Shown: in pieces, positions 1-7,149 of the stretch
Numbering within the stretch: the first letter of the stretch is position 1
How the letters are laid out: every line of letters starts with the position of its first letter
Assembly: GCA_003242645.1 (NCBI GenBank)
Contig: QGVC01000121.1
Span: 1 to 9,243, forward strand
From: Pseudomonadota bacterium
GTDB lineage: Bacteria > Pseudomonadota > Alphaproteobacteria > Rhizobiales > Hyphomicrobiaceae
Length of the DNA stretch: 9,243 bases
Direction of reading: 5' to 3'
Notes under the pieces: model-generated
Databases searched by the model: none
Seen by the model: only the letters and a program-made list of their open reading frames with translations
Told to the model about the DNA's origin: nothing
Program-made: the position numbers and the translations under genes

Positions 1-196
1 TGAAGGAGTAGCAGCGTCCCTGTCGCAGACTTTCCGAGAGGCGGCTTGCTGGGTCGAGCACATAGCCCGCAGACTTGCTCTTTCAGTCGTTCGTCGAACT
101 CGAAAGCGGCAGGATGCCGAGCTGCCTTCCTCCTCTGATACAAGCGCTCTAATTCCGCCGAGCTAGAGTCCGCCTGGCTACGAAAGGATCGATGCC
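1..196. other. Left-edge sequence with no assignable gene
   Basis: A plus-strand frame is open from base 2 to a stop near 165, and a minus-strand frame is open off the left edge with no in-frame ATG. Both show mixed third-position base use and neither encodes a recognisable protein, so either could be the tail of a gene outside the window or chance. A -10-like TCTAAT (148-153) and the Shine-Dalgarno of the first gene (183-188) are the only sites noted. Confidence 0.4.
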
Positions 197-670
197 ATGC
201 AAGACATGCCCATCCTGCAGCGTCGCCGCATCGAGGCGATGATCCTAAAGCATGTGTACGATGTCATCCGCGAGCGCTCCGGCGAGCAGGAGGCGCGCGA
301 GGTCATCGGTAAAGCCGTCAGCCGGGCGGCGGTCGAACACGGCAAGGCGATGGCCGAAGCGCTCGGCCGCACACCCGATCTCGAGGACATGCTTGCGATC
401 TTGCCGCTATGGTCGAAGGACGACGCGCTTGAGATCGAAGTTCTCGAAGCCAGCAAGGAAAAGCTCGACTTCAACGTGAAGCGTTGCCGCTACTCTGAGA
501 TGTACAAGGAGATGGGACTTGGCCACATCGGCGATCTCCTATCCTGCAATCGCGATGGTGACTTCTGCCTCGGCTACAACCCCAAAATGGAGCTGACGCG
601 GACGCAGACCATCATGAAGGGCGCATCCCATTGTGATTTCAGATATCGGTTGAAGGCGAAAGCGGAATAG
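197..670 (+). CDS. L-2-amino-thiazoline-4-carboxylic acid hydrolase family protein
   Basis: This 157-residue soluble protein resembles the ATC hydrolase family (Pfam ATC_hyd). The founding member opens the thiazoline ring of L-ATC in the Pseudomonas route to L-cysteine, but most relatives are uncharacterised, so the substrate here is unknown. Residues 1-90 are mainly helical. The C-terminal part holds the family-like cysteine-rich block: C97 and Y99 in KRCRY, C117 with R119-D120, C124, and the HCDFRY motif at 145-150. The start at 197 is chosen because AAAGGA (183-188) lies 8 bases upstream; an ATG at 192 is out of frame and too close. There is no signal peptide or membrane segment. The gene ends 11 bases before the M20 amidohydrolase, so the two are probably co-transcribed. 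A possible -10 (TCTAAT, 148-153) has no convincing -35. The family call is from recognition of motifs and length. Confidence 0.8.
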   Translation: MQDMPILQRRRIEAMILKHVYDVIRERSGEQEAREVIGKAVSRAAVEHGKAMAEALGRTPDLEDMLAILPLWSKDDALEIEVLEASKEKLDFNVKRCRYSEMYKEMGLGHIGDLLSCNRDGDFCLGYNPKMELTRTQTIMKGASHCDFRYRLKAKAE

Positions 671-681
671 GGGCAGTGAGC

Positions 682-1845
682 ATGGCCGTTGAGAACTGGG
701 TAGCGCGTCAGCTCGAGGAGCTGACGGAGTTCCGTCGCGATCTGCATCGCAATCCGGAGGTGCTTTACGATCTGGAGCGTACGGCCGCCCGAGTGGCAGA
801 CGCACTGCGGGCGGCAGGCGTCGACGAGGTCGTGACCGGCATTGGCCGCACGGGTGTGGTCGGCGTGATCCGCGGCAGGTCGGATACGCGCGGCCGCGTG
901 ATTGGCTTGCGGGCGGACATGGATGCTCTGCCGATCACGGAGGAAACGGGTGCGCCGTGGGCTTCCACCAAGCCTGGCATGATGCATGCGTGCGGACATG
1001 ACGGCCATACGACGATGCTCCTCGGGGCGGCACGCCATCTCGCCGAAAGCCGCGCTTTCGATGGCACGGTTGTGGTCATCTTCCAGCCGGCGGAAGAAGG
1101 CGGCGCAGGGGCCAAGGCCATGATGGACGACGGCCTGTTCGAGCGCTTTCCGGTTCAGGAAATCTACGGCCTGCACAATTGGCCGGGTTTGCCTGTCGGC
1201 CATTTCGCGATCAGATCCGGACCGATTATGGCCTCTCTCGACGAAATCAGGATTCGGGTCGATGGCATTGGGGGCCATGCCGCATTTCCGCACAGCACTG
1301 TCGATCCGGTGACCGTAACGGCGGCACTTGTTCAGGCGGTGCAGACGATCGTCTCGCGAAATGTCGATCCTTTGAAATCGGCAGTCGTTTCGATCACCAC
1401 GATTCATGGTGGTGATGCGTTCAACATCATTCCATCGACGGTGACGCTCACCGGCACCGTACGGACCTTGGAGGAGGGCGTTCGTGACCTGGTTGAGAAG
1501 CGGTTGCGGAAGGCGGTTTCGGGAATTGCCGACGCCTTCGAGGCCAAGGCAGAGCTCGATTACATTCGCAATTATCCGGTGACGGTCAACAATTCGGAAC
1601 AGGTTGAGAAAGCGGTGCGAGCTGCCGTCGAGGTTTCTGGTGCCGCCAACGTGATCACCGATGTTCCCCCCTCTATGGTCGGCGAGGATTTTGCCTTCAT
1701 GCTGGGGGTTGTGCCTGGTGCCTTCATTTTCGCCGGTAATGGGCCATCGGCAGGCCTCCATAACCCAAAATATGACTTCAACGATGAGCTGATCCCGTAC
1801 GGATGTTCGTATTGGACGACGCTCGTCCGGCAGCTTCTGGCTTAA
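682..1845 (+). CDS. M20-family amidohydrolase (hippurate/N-acyl-amino-acid hydrolase type)
   Basis: This 387-residue cytoplasmic metallopeptidase-fold enzyme is predicted to hydrolyse an amide bond of an N-acyl amino acid or related compound. It has the M20D layout: LHRNPE at 21-26, RADMDALP from 78, MHACGHDGHT at 101-110, FQPAEEG at 134-140, YGLHNWP around H165, a dimerisation domain starting near 184 and containing GGHAAFPH, GEDFAF at 334-339 and GLHNP at 358-362. The expected metal ligands C104, H106, E139, H165 and H360 and the general base E138 are all present, so the enzyme should be active. A GTG at 676 in frame would add two residues, but AGGGG (669-673) sits 8 bases before the ATG at 682 and only 2 before the GTG, so I chose 682. 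It follows the ATC hydrolase-family gene by 11 bases and is followed by a strong terminator. M20D enzymes have broad substrates, so a specific name is not justified. Confidence 0.93.
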   Translation: MAVENWVARQLEELTEFRRDLHRNPEVLYDLERTAARVADALRAAGVDEVVTGIGRTGVVGVIRGRSDTRGRVIGLRADMDALPITEETGAPWASTKPGMMHACGHDGHTTMLLGAARHLAESRAFDGTVVVIFQPAEEGGAGAKAMMDDGLFERFPVQEIYGLHNWPGLPVGHFAIRSGPIMASLDEIRIRVDGIGGHAAFPHSTVDPVTVTAALVQAVQTIVSRNVDPLKSAVVSITTIHGGDAFNIIPSTVTLTGTVRTLEEGVRDLVEKRLRKAVSGIADAFEAKAELDYIRNYPVTVNNSEQVEKAVRAAVEVSGAANVITDVPPSMVGEDFAFMLGVVPGAFIFAGNGPSAGLHNPKYDFNDELIPYGCSYWTTLVRQLLA

Positions 1846-1857
1846 GTCAGTCCGATC

Positions 1858-1889
1858 AAAAAAAGCCCGGCAATTTGCCGGGCTTTTTT
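1858..1889. terminator. Bidirectional rho-independent terminator
   Basis: A perfect 8-bp GC-rich stem (GCCCGGCA at 1865-1872 with TGCCGGGC at 1876-1883) has a 3-base loop. It is flanked by seven A on the left (1858-1864) and six T on the right (1884-1889). It therefore works as an intrinsic terminator in both directions. It lies 12 bases after the amidohydrolase stop and 13 bases beyond the stop of the convergent glutaryl-CoA dehydrogenase gene, so it insulates both transcripts. Confidence 0.93.
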
Positions 1890-1902
1890 CTTTCTTTGTA
1901 GC

Positions 1903-3117
1903 TCAGCACGTAAACGCCTGAATTCCCGTAATCGCGCGCCCGAGAATGAGCGCGTGAATATCATGCGTGCCCTCATAGGTGTTGACGACCTCGAGGTTGA
2001 CGAGATGGCGGGCAACGGAGAACTCGTCGGAAATGCCGTTGCCGCCCAGCATGTCCCGAGCCATGCGCGCGATTTCCAAAGCCTTGCCGCAGGAATTGCG
2101 CTTGAGGATGGAGGTCACCTCGACCGGCGCGATGCCTTCGTCCTTCATTCGGCCGAGGCGCAGGCACGCCTGGAGACCGATGCTGATCTCCGTCAGCATG
2201 TCCGCGAGCTTCTTCTGGATCAGCTGATTGGCGGCGAGCGGCCGGCCGAACTGCTTGCGGTCGAGCACGTACTGGCGCGCCGTCGCGTAGCAGGCTTCCG
2301 CCGCGCCAAGCGCGCCCCACGAAATACCGTAGCGTGCCGCATTGAGGCACGTGAACGGTCCTCTGAGGCCTGAAACGTTCGGCAGCACGTTCTCCTCAGG
2401 CACGAAGACGTCATCGAGCACGACCTCGCCGGTGATCGAGACGCGAAGGCCAACCTTGCCGTGAATGACCGAGGTGCTGAGGCCCTTCCATCCCTTCTCC
2501 AGGATGAAACCGCGGATCACGCCATCGTCGGTTTTCGCCCAGACGATGAAAACATCAGCGATCGGCGCATTGGTGATCCACGTCTTGGTTCCTTTCAGAG
2601 AATAGCCGCCCTCTACCTTGCGGGCGCGCGTTTCCATCGAGCCTGGGTCAGAGCCGTGGTTCGGCTCCGTCAACCCGAAGCAGCCGATCAACTCACCCTT
2701 GGCAAGCTTGGGGAGATACTTCTGGCGCTGCTCCTCTGATCCGAATTCGTAAATCGGAAGCATGACGAGCGACGACTGCACGCTCATCATGGAGCGGTAG
2801 CCGGAGTCGACGCGCTCGATTTCGCGCGCGATCAGGCCATAGCTGACATAGTTGAGCCCTGCGCCGCCGTATGTCTGAGGAATGGTCGGCCCGAGAAGGC
2901 CTACCTCACCCATTTCGCGGAATATGGCGGGATCGGTTTTTTCGTGGCGAAAGGCCTCCTGCACCCGCGGCAGCAGCTTCTCCTGCGCATAGGCGCGGGC
3001 GGTGTCGCGCACCATGCGCTCCTCTTCGGTCAATTGCGCCTCGAGCAGGAGTGGGTCGTCCCATTGAAAAACCGGCTTGGTGGTTGCGGTCTTCTTCTCG
3101 GTCGTCACATCTTGCAT
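1903..3117 (-). CDS. gcdH: Glutaryl-CoA dehydrogenase (acyl-CoA dehydrogenase family)
   Basis: This 404-residue flavoenzyme is predicted to oxidise and decarboxylate glutaryl-CoA to crotonyl-CoA in lysine, tryptophan and aromatic-acid breakdown, passing electrons to ETF. The acyl-CoA dehydrogenase signatures are present: [12 protein letters not shown] (146-157), KTWITN (178-183), [12 protein letters not shown] (287-298), GGNGI (358-362) and the catalytic base E382 in [21 protein letters not shown] (101-109) and the C-terminal [12 protein letters not shown] match mitochondrial and bacterial GCDH closely. Residues tied to the decarboxylating enzyme (E101, R108, S109, T182, Y381, by recalled alignment to human E87, R94, S95, T170, Y369) are all kept. 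The frame stays open to 3225, but the ATG at 3117 is preferred because GGAG (3129-3126) lies 8 bases upstream. It follows the methyltransferase on the same strand after 117 bases, and the usual gcdH partners (CoA-transferase, LysR regulator) are not in view. Confidence 0.95.
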   Translation of the reverse strand: MQDVTTEKKTATTKPVFQWDDPLLLEAQLTEEERMVRDTARAYAQEKLLPRVQEAFRHEKTDPAIFREMGEVGLLGPTIPQTYGGAGLNYVSYGLIAREIERVDSGYRSMMSVQSSLVMLPIYEFGSEEQRQKYLPKLAKGELIGCFGLTEPNHGSDPGSMETRARKVEGGYSLKGTKTWITNAPIADVFIVWAKTDDGVIRGFILEKGWKGLSTSVIHGKVGLRVSITGEVVLDDVFVPEENVLPNVSGLRGPFTCLNAARYGISWGALGAAEACYATARQYVLDRKQFGRPLAANQLIQKKLADMLTEISIGLQACLRLGRMKDEGIAPVEVTSILKRNSCGKALEIARMARDMLGGNGISDEFSVARHLVNLEVVNTYEGTHDIHALILGRAITGIQAFTC

Positions 3118-3195
3118 TCGAAGGTCTCCATGGTTCGGCGCATTCCGGCTGCATTGGGAAGGAGCGCGGGGCTCAGGGCCGAACATAGCGAAACG

Positions 3196-3226
3196 ATTGC
3201 GGTCCGCCAGCCGGTCGCGCCGCAAT
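3196..3226. repeat. Inverted repeat between methyltransferase and gcdH
   Basis: ATTGCGG (3196-3202) pairs perfectly with CCGCAAT (3220-3226) around a 17-base GC-rich interior. It lies just past the methyltransferase stop codon on the minus strand. No U-tract follows, so it is not a canonical intrinsic terminator; it could be a 3'-end stabilising hairpin or chance. Confidence 0.35.
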
Positions 3227-3234
3227 GACCCACG

Positions 3235-3999
3235 TTACTCGACGGCGGGGAGGCTGGTGTCGAGCGCGAACACGAGGCACCAATGCGGCTCGAAGTTTGC
3301 GCCCATGGGCCAGATGTGGGCTTTGTAGTCCTCCAGCAGAATGGCCTCGTAGCGCTTGAACCACGCCTGCTCGCAGAGCACGAATTTGCTCGCTGCCGTC
3401 AGGCTCTCCCGGTCGATAACGCACAGCACCGTGATGTCGGGGTGCCGTTGCAGGTATTCATGAACGGCGACCATGAGCATGGGGTAGCCTGCGTGCAGCA
3501 TGTCGTCGAGCACGATGAGGCCGCCCGGGCTGAGGGTCGCCGTGGCGAGCTCGAGGTCTCGGGTCAGGGCTGTCCGGGTGTGCTCGCCGTCGATATGAAA
3601 GAGGCGCACGCGGCCGCCGAGCCGATTGATGACCTCCTCCGGGCTGATGTCGGCGCTGTCCGCTTTCCAGGTGATGCGCCGATCTGGGCCGATCCCATAG
3701 GACTGGCAATTCTCCTCGAAACGGTCGAGGACGGCAGGCGAGGGCCAGTCGAAACGGTCGATGCCGAGCGCACGCTCCCCGGGAGCAAGTGCATTGGCGA
3801 GCGCGATGAAGAAGCGTCCTTGAAACGTGCCGATCTCCGCGACGTGGCCTGACACGCCCAGGTCTGTCTGGATGCGCATGAGCCCGCAGACGATGGCCGC
3901 CGCGAACTGTGAGGACATGCCGGGAACGACACGGAAGCCTTCGGCCAGATAGCGGTCCGCAGCGGCGATTCCTGAACAGGCCACGAGGGGTTCGGTCAT
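3235..3999 (-). CDS. Class I SAM-dependent methyltransferase (Methyltransf_24-like)
   Basis: This 254-residue soluble protein has the class I Rossmann methyltransferase plan. The glycine-rich SAM loop is VAEIGTFQG (53-61), the ribose-binding acid is probably D81 in GIDRFD, HIDGEH at 135-140 ends strand 4 and LSPGGLIVLDDM (156-167) is the strand 5 region. The HIDGEH and LDDM motifs, followed by long C-terminal helices, fit the Methyltransf_24 group, which includes sugar O-methyltransferases and cephalosporin hydroxylase-like proteins; DD at 165-166 may bind a metal. The acceptor substrate is not known. The frame is open to 4059, but GGAG (4012-4009) sits 9 bases before the ATG at 3999, which fixes the start. 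It lies 102 bases downstream of the di-heme cytochrome and 117 upstream of gcdH, all on the minus strand; nothing in the context indicates its role. Confidence 0.82.
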   Translation of the reverse strand: MTEPLVACSGIAAADRYLAEGFRVVPGMSSQFAAAIVCGLMRIQTDLGVSGHVAEIGTFQGRFFIALANALAPGERALGIDRFDWPSPAVLDRFEENCQSYGIGPDRRITWKADSADISPEEVINRLGGRVRLFHIDGEHTRTALTRDLELATATLSPGGLIVLDDMLHAGYPMLMVAVHEYLQRHPDITVLCVIDRESLTAASKFVLCEQAWFKRYEAILLEDYKAHIWPMGANFEPHWCLVFALDTSLPAVE

Positions 4000-4101
4000 C
4001 GATCGGCGCTCCAAGGTGTGACGCAGACCATCAGTAGGCTGGGGCCTGTTCCAGCTCAACCGATTCCGATCGAGTGCGGCCGATTTGTAAGACCAAGCGA
4101 C

Positions 4102-5043
4102 CTAATCCTGACGCGATTGCGGGCGTGCGCCGGGTCGCGGCGGCAGAGACTTCAAATAGGCAGCAATGGCCGCGCGGTCTTCCGCCGAGAGCCTGGACGT
4201 GTTGGCAACGACATCCGCCATGCTGGAGCCGACGGAGTCATAGTCCGGCGTGAAGCCGGACTCGAGCAGGTAGGCGATGTCGTTCGCTGACCAGGATGCC
4301 AGGCCGTCCTCGTGGGGGGTGATATTGGGCACCCAGCCTTTGCCTTCGGGATCCGGGCCGCCCGCAAACCGCCGCTCAGGAATGATGCCGCCCAGACTGT
4401 CCCGCGGGCTGTGGCACTCGGCGCAGTGGCCTGGTCCTTCGACCAGGTAGGCGCCGCGATTGAGGGCAGCCTCGCGTGTCGGATCGGGCTGGAATGTTTT
4501 CCCGTCCATGTAGAACAGTTTCCAAAGGCCAATGGCCCGCCGCACGTTGAAGGGGAACTTCAGGTCATGCGGCTCGGACGGCCGGTCGACCGCGGGCAGC
4601 GTCTTGATGAACGCGAAGAGGTCGCGGACGTCGTCCACGGTCATTCGCTGGTAGGAGGTATAGGGGAACGAAGGATAGAGGTGTTCGCCATTGCGGCCGA
4701 CGCCGCGCAGCATGGCATTCACGAACTCGATCTCGCTCCAGCTGCCGATACCGTGCTGCGGGTCCGGCGAGATGTTCGGCGCACGGAAGGTGCCGAATGC
4801 CGTGTTGAGGGCAAGGCCGCCGCCGAGACGTGTCTTATCCTCCTCACCCGGCGTGGCGTGACACGACGCGCACCCGCCGGCGTAGAACATGGTTTCGCCA
4901 TTGGCGAGGTTCGCCACCCGCGGTGCCAGCGCCGACTCTGAAAGCACTGAAGGTATCGTGAGCAGATAGAAGGCCGCGCCTGCAATCACGATAAGGGTGA
5001 CGAGCAGCCTGAGCAGCACCGCGAATAACGAGCGTCGCTTCAT
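4102..5043 (-). CDS. Membrane-anchored di-heme cytochrome c
   Basis: This 313-residue protein is predicted to carry electrons in the periplasm from the outer face of the inner membrane. An N-terminal MKRR and a hydrophobic stretch at about residues 6-30 form an uncleaved anchor or signal peptide. Two covalent heme sites follow, CASCH (58-62) and CAECH (207-211), in two similar cytochrome c domains; each carries the NIxP motif (NISP at 90-93, NITP at 240-243). Likely axial methionines are M134 and M276. The sequence resembles the first two domains of alcohol and fructose dehydrogenase cytochrome subunits, which normally have three hemes; a third CxxCH is absent. The ATG at 5043 is preferred over 5049 because GAGAG (5054-5050) abuts the upstream ATG but is 6 bases from this one. 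It lies downstream of cytochrome c' on the same strand with a 139-base gap. No dehydrogenase partner is visible. Confidence 0.9.
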   Translation of the reverse strand: MKRRSLFAVLLRLLVTLIVIAGAAFYLLTIPSVLSESALAPRVANLANGETMFYAGGCASCHATPGEEDKTRLGGGLALNTAFGTFRAPNISPDPQHGIGSWSEIEFVNAMLRGVGRNGEHLYPSFPYTSYQRMTVDDVRDLFAFIKTLPAVDRPSEPHDLKFPFNVRRAIGLWKLFYMDGKTFQPDPTREAALNRGAYLVEGPGHCAECHSPRDSLGGIIPERRFAGGPDPEGKGWVPNITPHEDGLASWSANDIAYLLESGFTPDYDSVGSSMADVVANTSRLSAEDRAAIAAYLKSLPPRPGARPQSRQD

Positions 5044-5097
5044 GATCATCTCTCAGCGCTTTAGCCAAGCCAGTCTTTGGCGAATCTGCATGCCAAG

Positions 5098-5152
5098 TGA
5101 ATCGACGCACCAGCCCGCAGCTGGCCGCAGGGCGCCGGCCGGCGTCGATTCA
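5098..5152. repeat. Long imperfect hairpin in the cytochrome intergenic gap
   Basis: GAATCGACGC (5099-5108) and GCGTCGATTC (5142-5151) are perfect reverse complements, and 5098/5152 add one more pair, giving an 11-bp stem. The 33-base interior contains a nested CCAGC/GCTGG hairpin (5110-5124). It lies between the cytochrome c' stop and the di-heme cytochrome start. With no U-tract on the minus transcript it looks like an RNA-stabilising or attenuating structure, not a standard terminator. Confidence 0.5.
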
Positions 5153-5182
5153 AACGCGGCAGCAGAAGGTCGAATCGGCAGA

Positions 5183-5614
5183 TTACTGGGGCTTGCGGTA
5201 CTGTTTGTGGCAACCGCCGCAGTTGCTCATAACTTTCGGCCACTCGGCCTTGAATGAGTCTTCGTCCTTGATCTTTTCGGACGCGGTTTGGACGTCTGCC
5301 TCAAACTTGTCGAATAGAGCCAGAAACTCGCTCTTCTTGTCCCATACGGCGGGAAGGGCGTTCGTCTCGCCATCCTTGGAGTCGTCCGGCCAAAGATCTT
5401 TGAGCTTGGCGGCTTGCTCTTTGAATACCGCTAGCGAGCTATGGACCTTATCGAGCTCGAACTTGGCTTCCCCTTTGAGCACGGCGCCAGGCGCCTTCGC
5501 GGCATTCGCCAGAGCCTTCATGGCCCGTTGGCGCTGATCGATGAAGTCGGCGCCTGCGTAGACGACCGTAGCACTGACAGCGATGGCAGCTGCGACAGAA
5601 AGAATGCGGATCAT
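5183..5614 (-). CDS. Cytochrome c' (class II c-type cytochrome)
   Basis: This 143-residue periplasmic heme protein belongs to the cytochrome c' family (Cytochrom_C_2), four-helix-bundle proteins that bind NO and CO at an open heme site and are linked to NO tolerance or electron transfer. A signal peptide runs over residues 1-20, with probable cleavage after VVYA. The mature chain has the typical first helix (FIDQRQRAMKAL, 24-35) and ends with the C-terminal heme site CGGCH at 132-136, followed by KQYR, as expected for class II. The start at 5614 is set by a strong GGGGGAG sequence with GGAG at 5623-5620, 5 bases upstream; the frame extends to 5701 but without support. It is the first gene of the minus-strand run and lies 139 bases ahead of the di-heme cytochrome. 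Whether the heme is five- or six-coordinate cannot be told from the sequence alone. Confidence 0.93.
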   Translation of the reverse strand: MIRILSVAAAIAVSATVVYAGADFIDQRQRAMKALANAAKAPGAVLKGEAKFELDKVHSSLAVFKEQAAKLKDLWPDDSKDGETNALPAVWDKKSEFLALFDKFEADVQTASEKIKDEDSFKAEWPKVMSNCGGCHKQYRKPQ

Positions 5615-5710
5615 ATATTCTCCCCCTCTCTTTGATGGGCTAGCGGCCGACCGCGGAAGCTGGCATTGGCCCCCATTTTCGTCAATTGCGAGGCGGCCCA
5701 TTCTCGATCA

Positions 5711-5729
5711 CAGCCACGTGAAATGGCTG
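5711..5729. repeat. Small inverted repeat in the divergent promoter region
   Basis: CAGCCA (5711-5716) and TGGCTG (5724-5729) form a perfect 6-bp inverted repeat with a 7-base spacer, in the gap between the divergent cytochrome c' and alpha/beta hydrolase genes. Its position suits an operator for either gene, but the short length makes chance likely. Confidence 0.3.
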
Positions 5730-5765
5730 CCGATCCAGGGCCTTGGGCGCGGATCCTGACGTGGC

Positions 5766-5795
5766 TTGTCAATCTACGAACGCGAGAGCTCTACA
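5766..5795 (+). promoter_or_regulatory. Weak candidate promoter for the alpha/beta hydrolase gene
   Basis: TTGTCA (5766-5771, five of six matches to the -35 consensus) is followed after 18 bases by TCTACA (5790-5795, three of six). A start near 5802 would give a leader of about 24 bases. The reverse strand of the same bases reads TTGACA, but no -10 follows it in that direction. This is consensus matching only. Confidence 0.22.
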
Positions 5796-5825
5796 GAAGA
5801 GTCTGACTAAACATCGGAGCCCAGA

Positions 5826-6719
5826 ATGACCCCGTTCCTTAGCAGCTCTGGTCCGGATCGCGTGCTGCGCCTGGAGGATGGCCGGCGACTGGCGTACCGG
5901 GAGTATGGCGCGCGCGATGGATGGCCGGTGTTGGCGCTGCACGGGACGCCAGGCTCAAAGCTCATGTTTAGCATTGCGGAAGCGGCCGCTCTTGAACTTG
6001 GCCTGCGCCTCATCGCGCCGGATCGTTGGGGATATGGGAAGACTGATCCTCACCCGCGTCCGTCGCTGGAAGCATGGGCTCGCGATGCGGCCGAGCTCGT
6101 CGACGCGCTCGAGTTGTCACAGCTCTCGCTGGTGGGAATTTCGGGCGGATCACCTTACGCAGCGGCGACGGCTGCGCACCTGGGCGACCGAATCGTGAGA
6201 ATGGCCCTTGCCGTTCCCGTTGGCCCCCTTGCGGGAAACCCTGTGGAGCATCGACTCGCGCCGTTTCATCGCTTCATCTTTTTAGGCGTCGGACGGCGGC
6301 CCGGTGTCACGCGCTTCTTCTTTCGGGGGTACCGGCGGCTGGTGGCGTGGAAGCCGCGACAGGCTGTGATGCTGGTGGCGGTAACCCAATGCCCATCGGA
6401 TCGAGCATTGCTCCGCACGCCAGCCGTTCAAGAGTTCTTAAGCACGATGCTCCGCGATGGTTTGGAGCCGGGCGTCCAGGGCCCTGCGGTCGATCTCGAG
6501 CTGTTTGCCAGCCCGTGGAACTTTCCGCTGGACCGAATTAGCTCCGCAACTCGAATTTGGATCGGCAATGATGACCAGCTGGTGCCGCTATCGGCGGCCC
6601 GCCACCTCGCGTCCGCAATCCCAAACGCGGAGCTGACCGAGCTCGAAGGCTGCGGCCATTTCTGGATCGCGCAGGATTATAGACAAGTGCTGGATTGGCT
6701 CGCTGAGAGCCGGCCGTAA
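5826..6719 (+). CDS. Alpha/beta hydrolase
   Basis: This 297-residue cytoplasmic protein has the alpha/beta-hydrolase fold and probably cleaves an ester or amide; its substrate is unknown. The oxyanion-hole motif HGTPGS is at 39-44, the APDRWGYGKTD stretch at 64-74 is typical of the family, the nucleophile elbow is GISGG (104-108, S106), the acid is D249 or D250 in GNDDQLVP, and the catalytic histidine is H278 in GCGHF. A cap region lies at about 130-235 and is rich in aromatic residues and arginine. The start at 5826 has GGAG (5816-5819) 6 bases upstream. No signal peptide is present. It is transcribed away from cytochrome c' and converges on a small uncertain ORF that ends one base beyond its stop. 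It resembles many MhpC/BioH-like hydrolases, so no specific name is given. Confidence 0.9.
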   Translation: MTPFLSSSGPDRVLRLEDGRRLAYREYGARDGWPVLALHGTPGSKLMFSIAEAAALELGLRLIAPDRWGYGKTDPHPRPSLEAWARDAAELVDALELSQLSLVGISGGSPYAAATAAHLGDRIVRMALAVPVGPLAGNPVEHRLAPFHRFIFLGVGRRPGVTRFFFRGYRRLVAWKPRQAVMLVAVTQCPSDRALLRTPAVQEFLSTMLRDGLEPGVQGPAVDLELFASPWNFPLDRISSATRIWIGNDDQLVPLSAARHLASAIPNAELTELEGCGHFWIAQDYRQVLDWLAESRP

Positions 6720-6720
6720 G

Positions 6721-6948
6721 CTATGCCGTAGCCTTGGTCGATAACGCCAACCACCAATCGCGAAGGCTGAGAGCTGGCTTTACGGATACGAGCGCCTTTT
6801 GCTGCTCGTTTTGTTGAAGGGGATCGGCAACTCGCCAACCGAATTCTTCGCTTGGTTTCGGCTGCGGCGCGGGAACCAGAAGTTCCTCCGAATTGGCCAT
6901 AGCGAAGCCGGCGGCATTAGCAGCTTTTGTCAGCCTGTCGATATCCAT
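6721..6948 (-). CDS. Small hypothetical protein (uncertain)
   Basis: A 75-residue ORF with no recognised domain. The N-terminal part (residues 1-20) is alanine-rich and could be helical, the middle is proline- and glutamine-rich (PAPQPKP at 27-33), and the C-terminus has a tryptophan pair (DWWLAL). It has no signal peptide or membrane segment. The ATG at 6948 has only a weak, poorly spaced purine stretch upstream, and third-position GC looks lower than in the neighbouring genes. It stops one base from the convergent hydrolase stop, a tidy arrangement that favours a real gene. It could equally be a fortuitous ORF. Confidence 0.4.
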   Translation of the reverse strand: MDIDRLTKAANAAGFAMANSEELLVPAPQPKPSEEFGWRVADPLQQNEQQKALVSVKPALSLRDWWLALSTKATA

Positions 6949-7149
6949 TGGACCCACGCCCCTACATACCGCACGCAAGCTGAAAACACCGTCCGGCTTT
7001 CAAAGTTCCGTACAGCTAATACTGCGGCCCAAATATCGCACGTCAAGACGAATTTTCTTTAACCAATGCGGTGGTCGATCTTTTTGCGATGCACTCAAGA
7101 TTGCTGCACCGCGCGCTTCTCCCAGTATTGCTTTGTTGCCTTGCCGACA

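Noticed and set aside
1..178. Open frames running off the left edge on both strands
   Set aside because: No recognisable protein, no in-frame ATG on the minus strand, and third-position composition close to random; not enough to call a partial gene.
574..1761. Long minus-strand open frame (395 codons) opposite the M20 amidohydrolase
   Set aside because: The plus frame contains all M20 motifs and metal ligands. The antisense product is rich in Arg, His and Asn with no recognisable domain, as expected for a shadow of GC-rich coding DNA.
4312..4941. Plus-strand 209-codon frame opposite the di-heme cytochrome
   Set aside because: The minus frame carries both CxxCH heme sites and an N-terminal membrane anchor; the plus frame has no domain or ribosome binding site.
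5680..5772. TTGACG (5685-5680) and TTGACA (5772-5767) as minus-strand -35 boxes for cytochrome c'
   Set aside because: No acceptable -10 hexamer lies 16-18 bases downstream of either on the minus strand.
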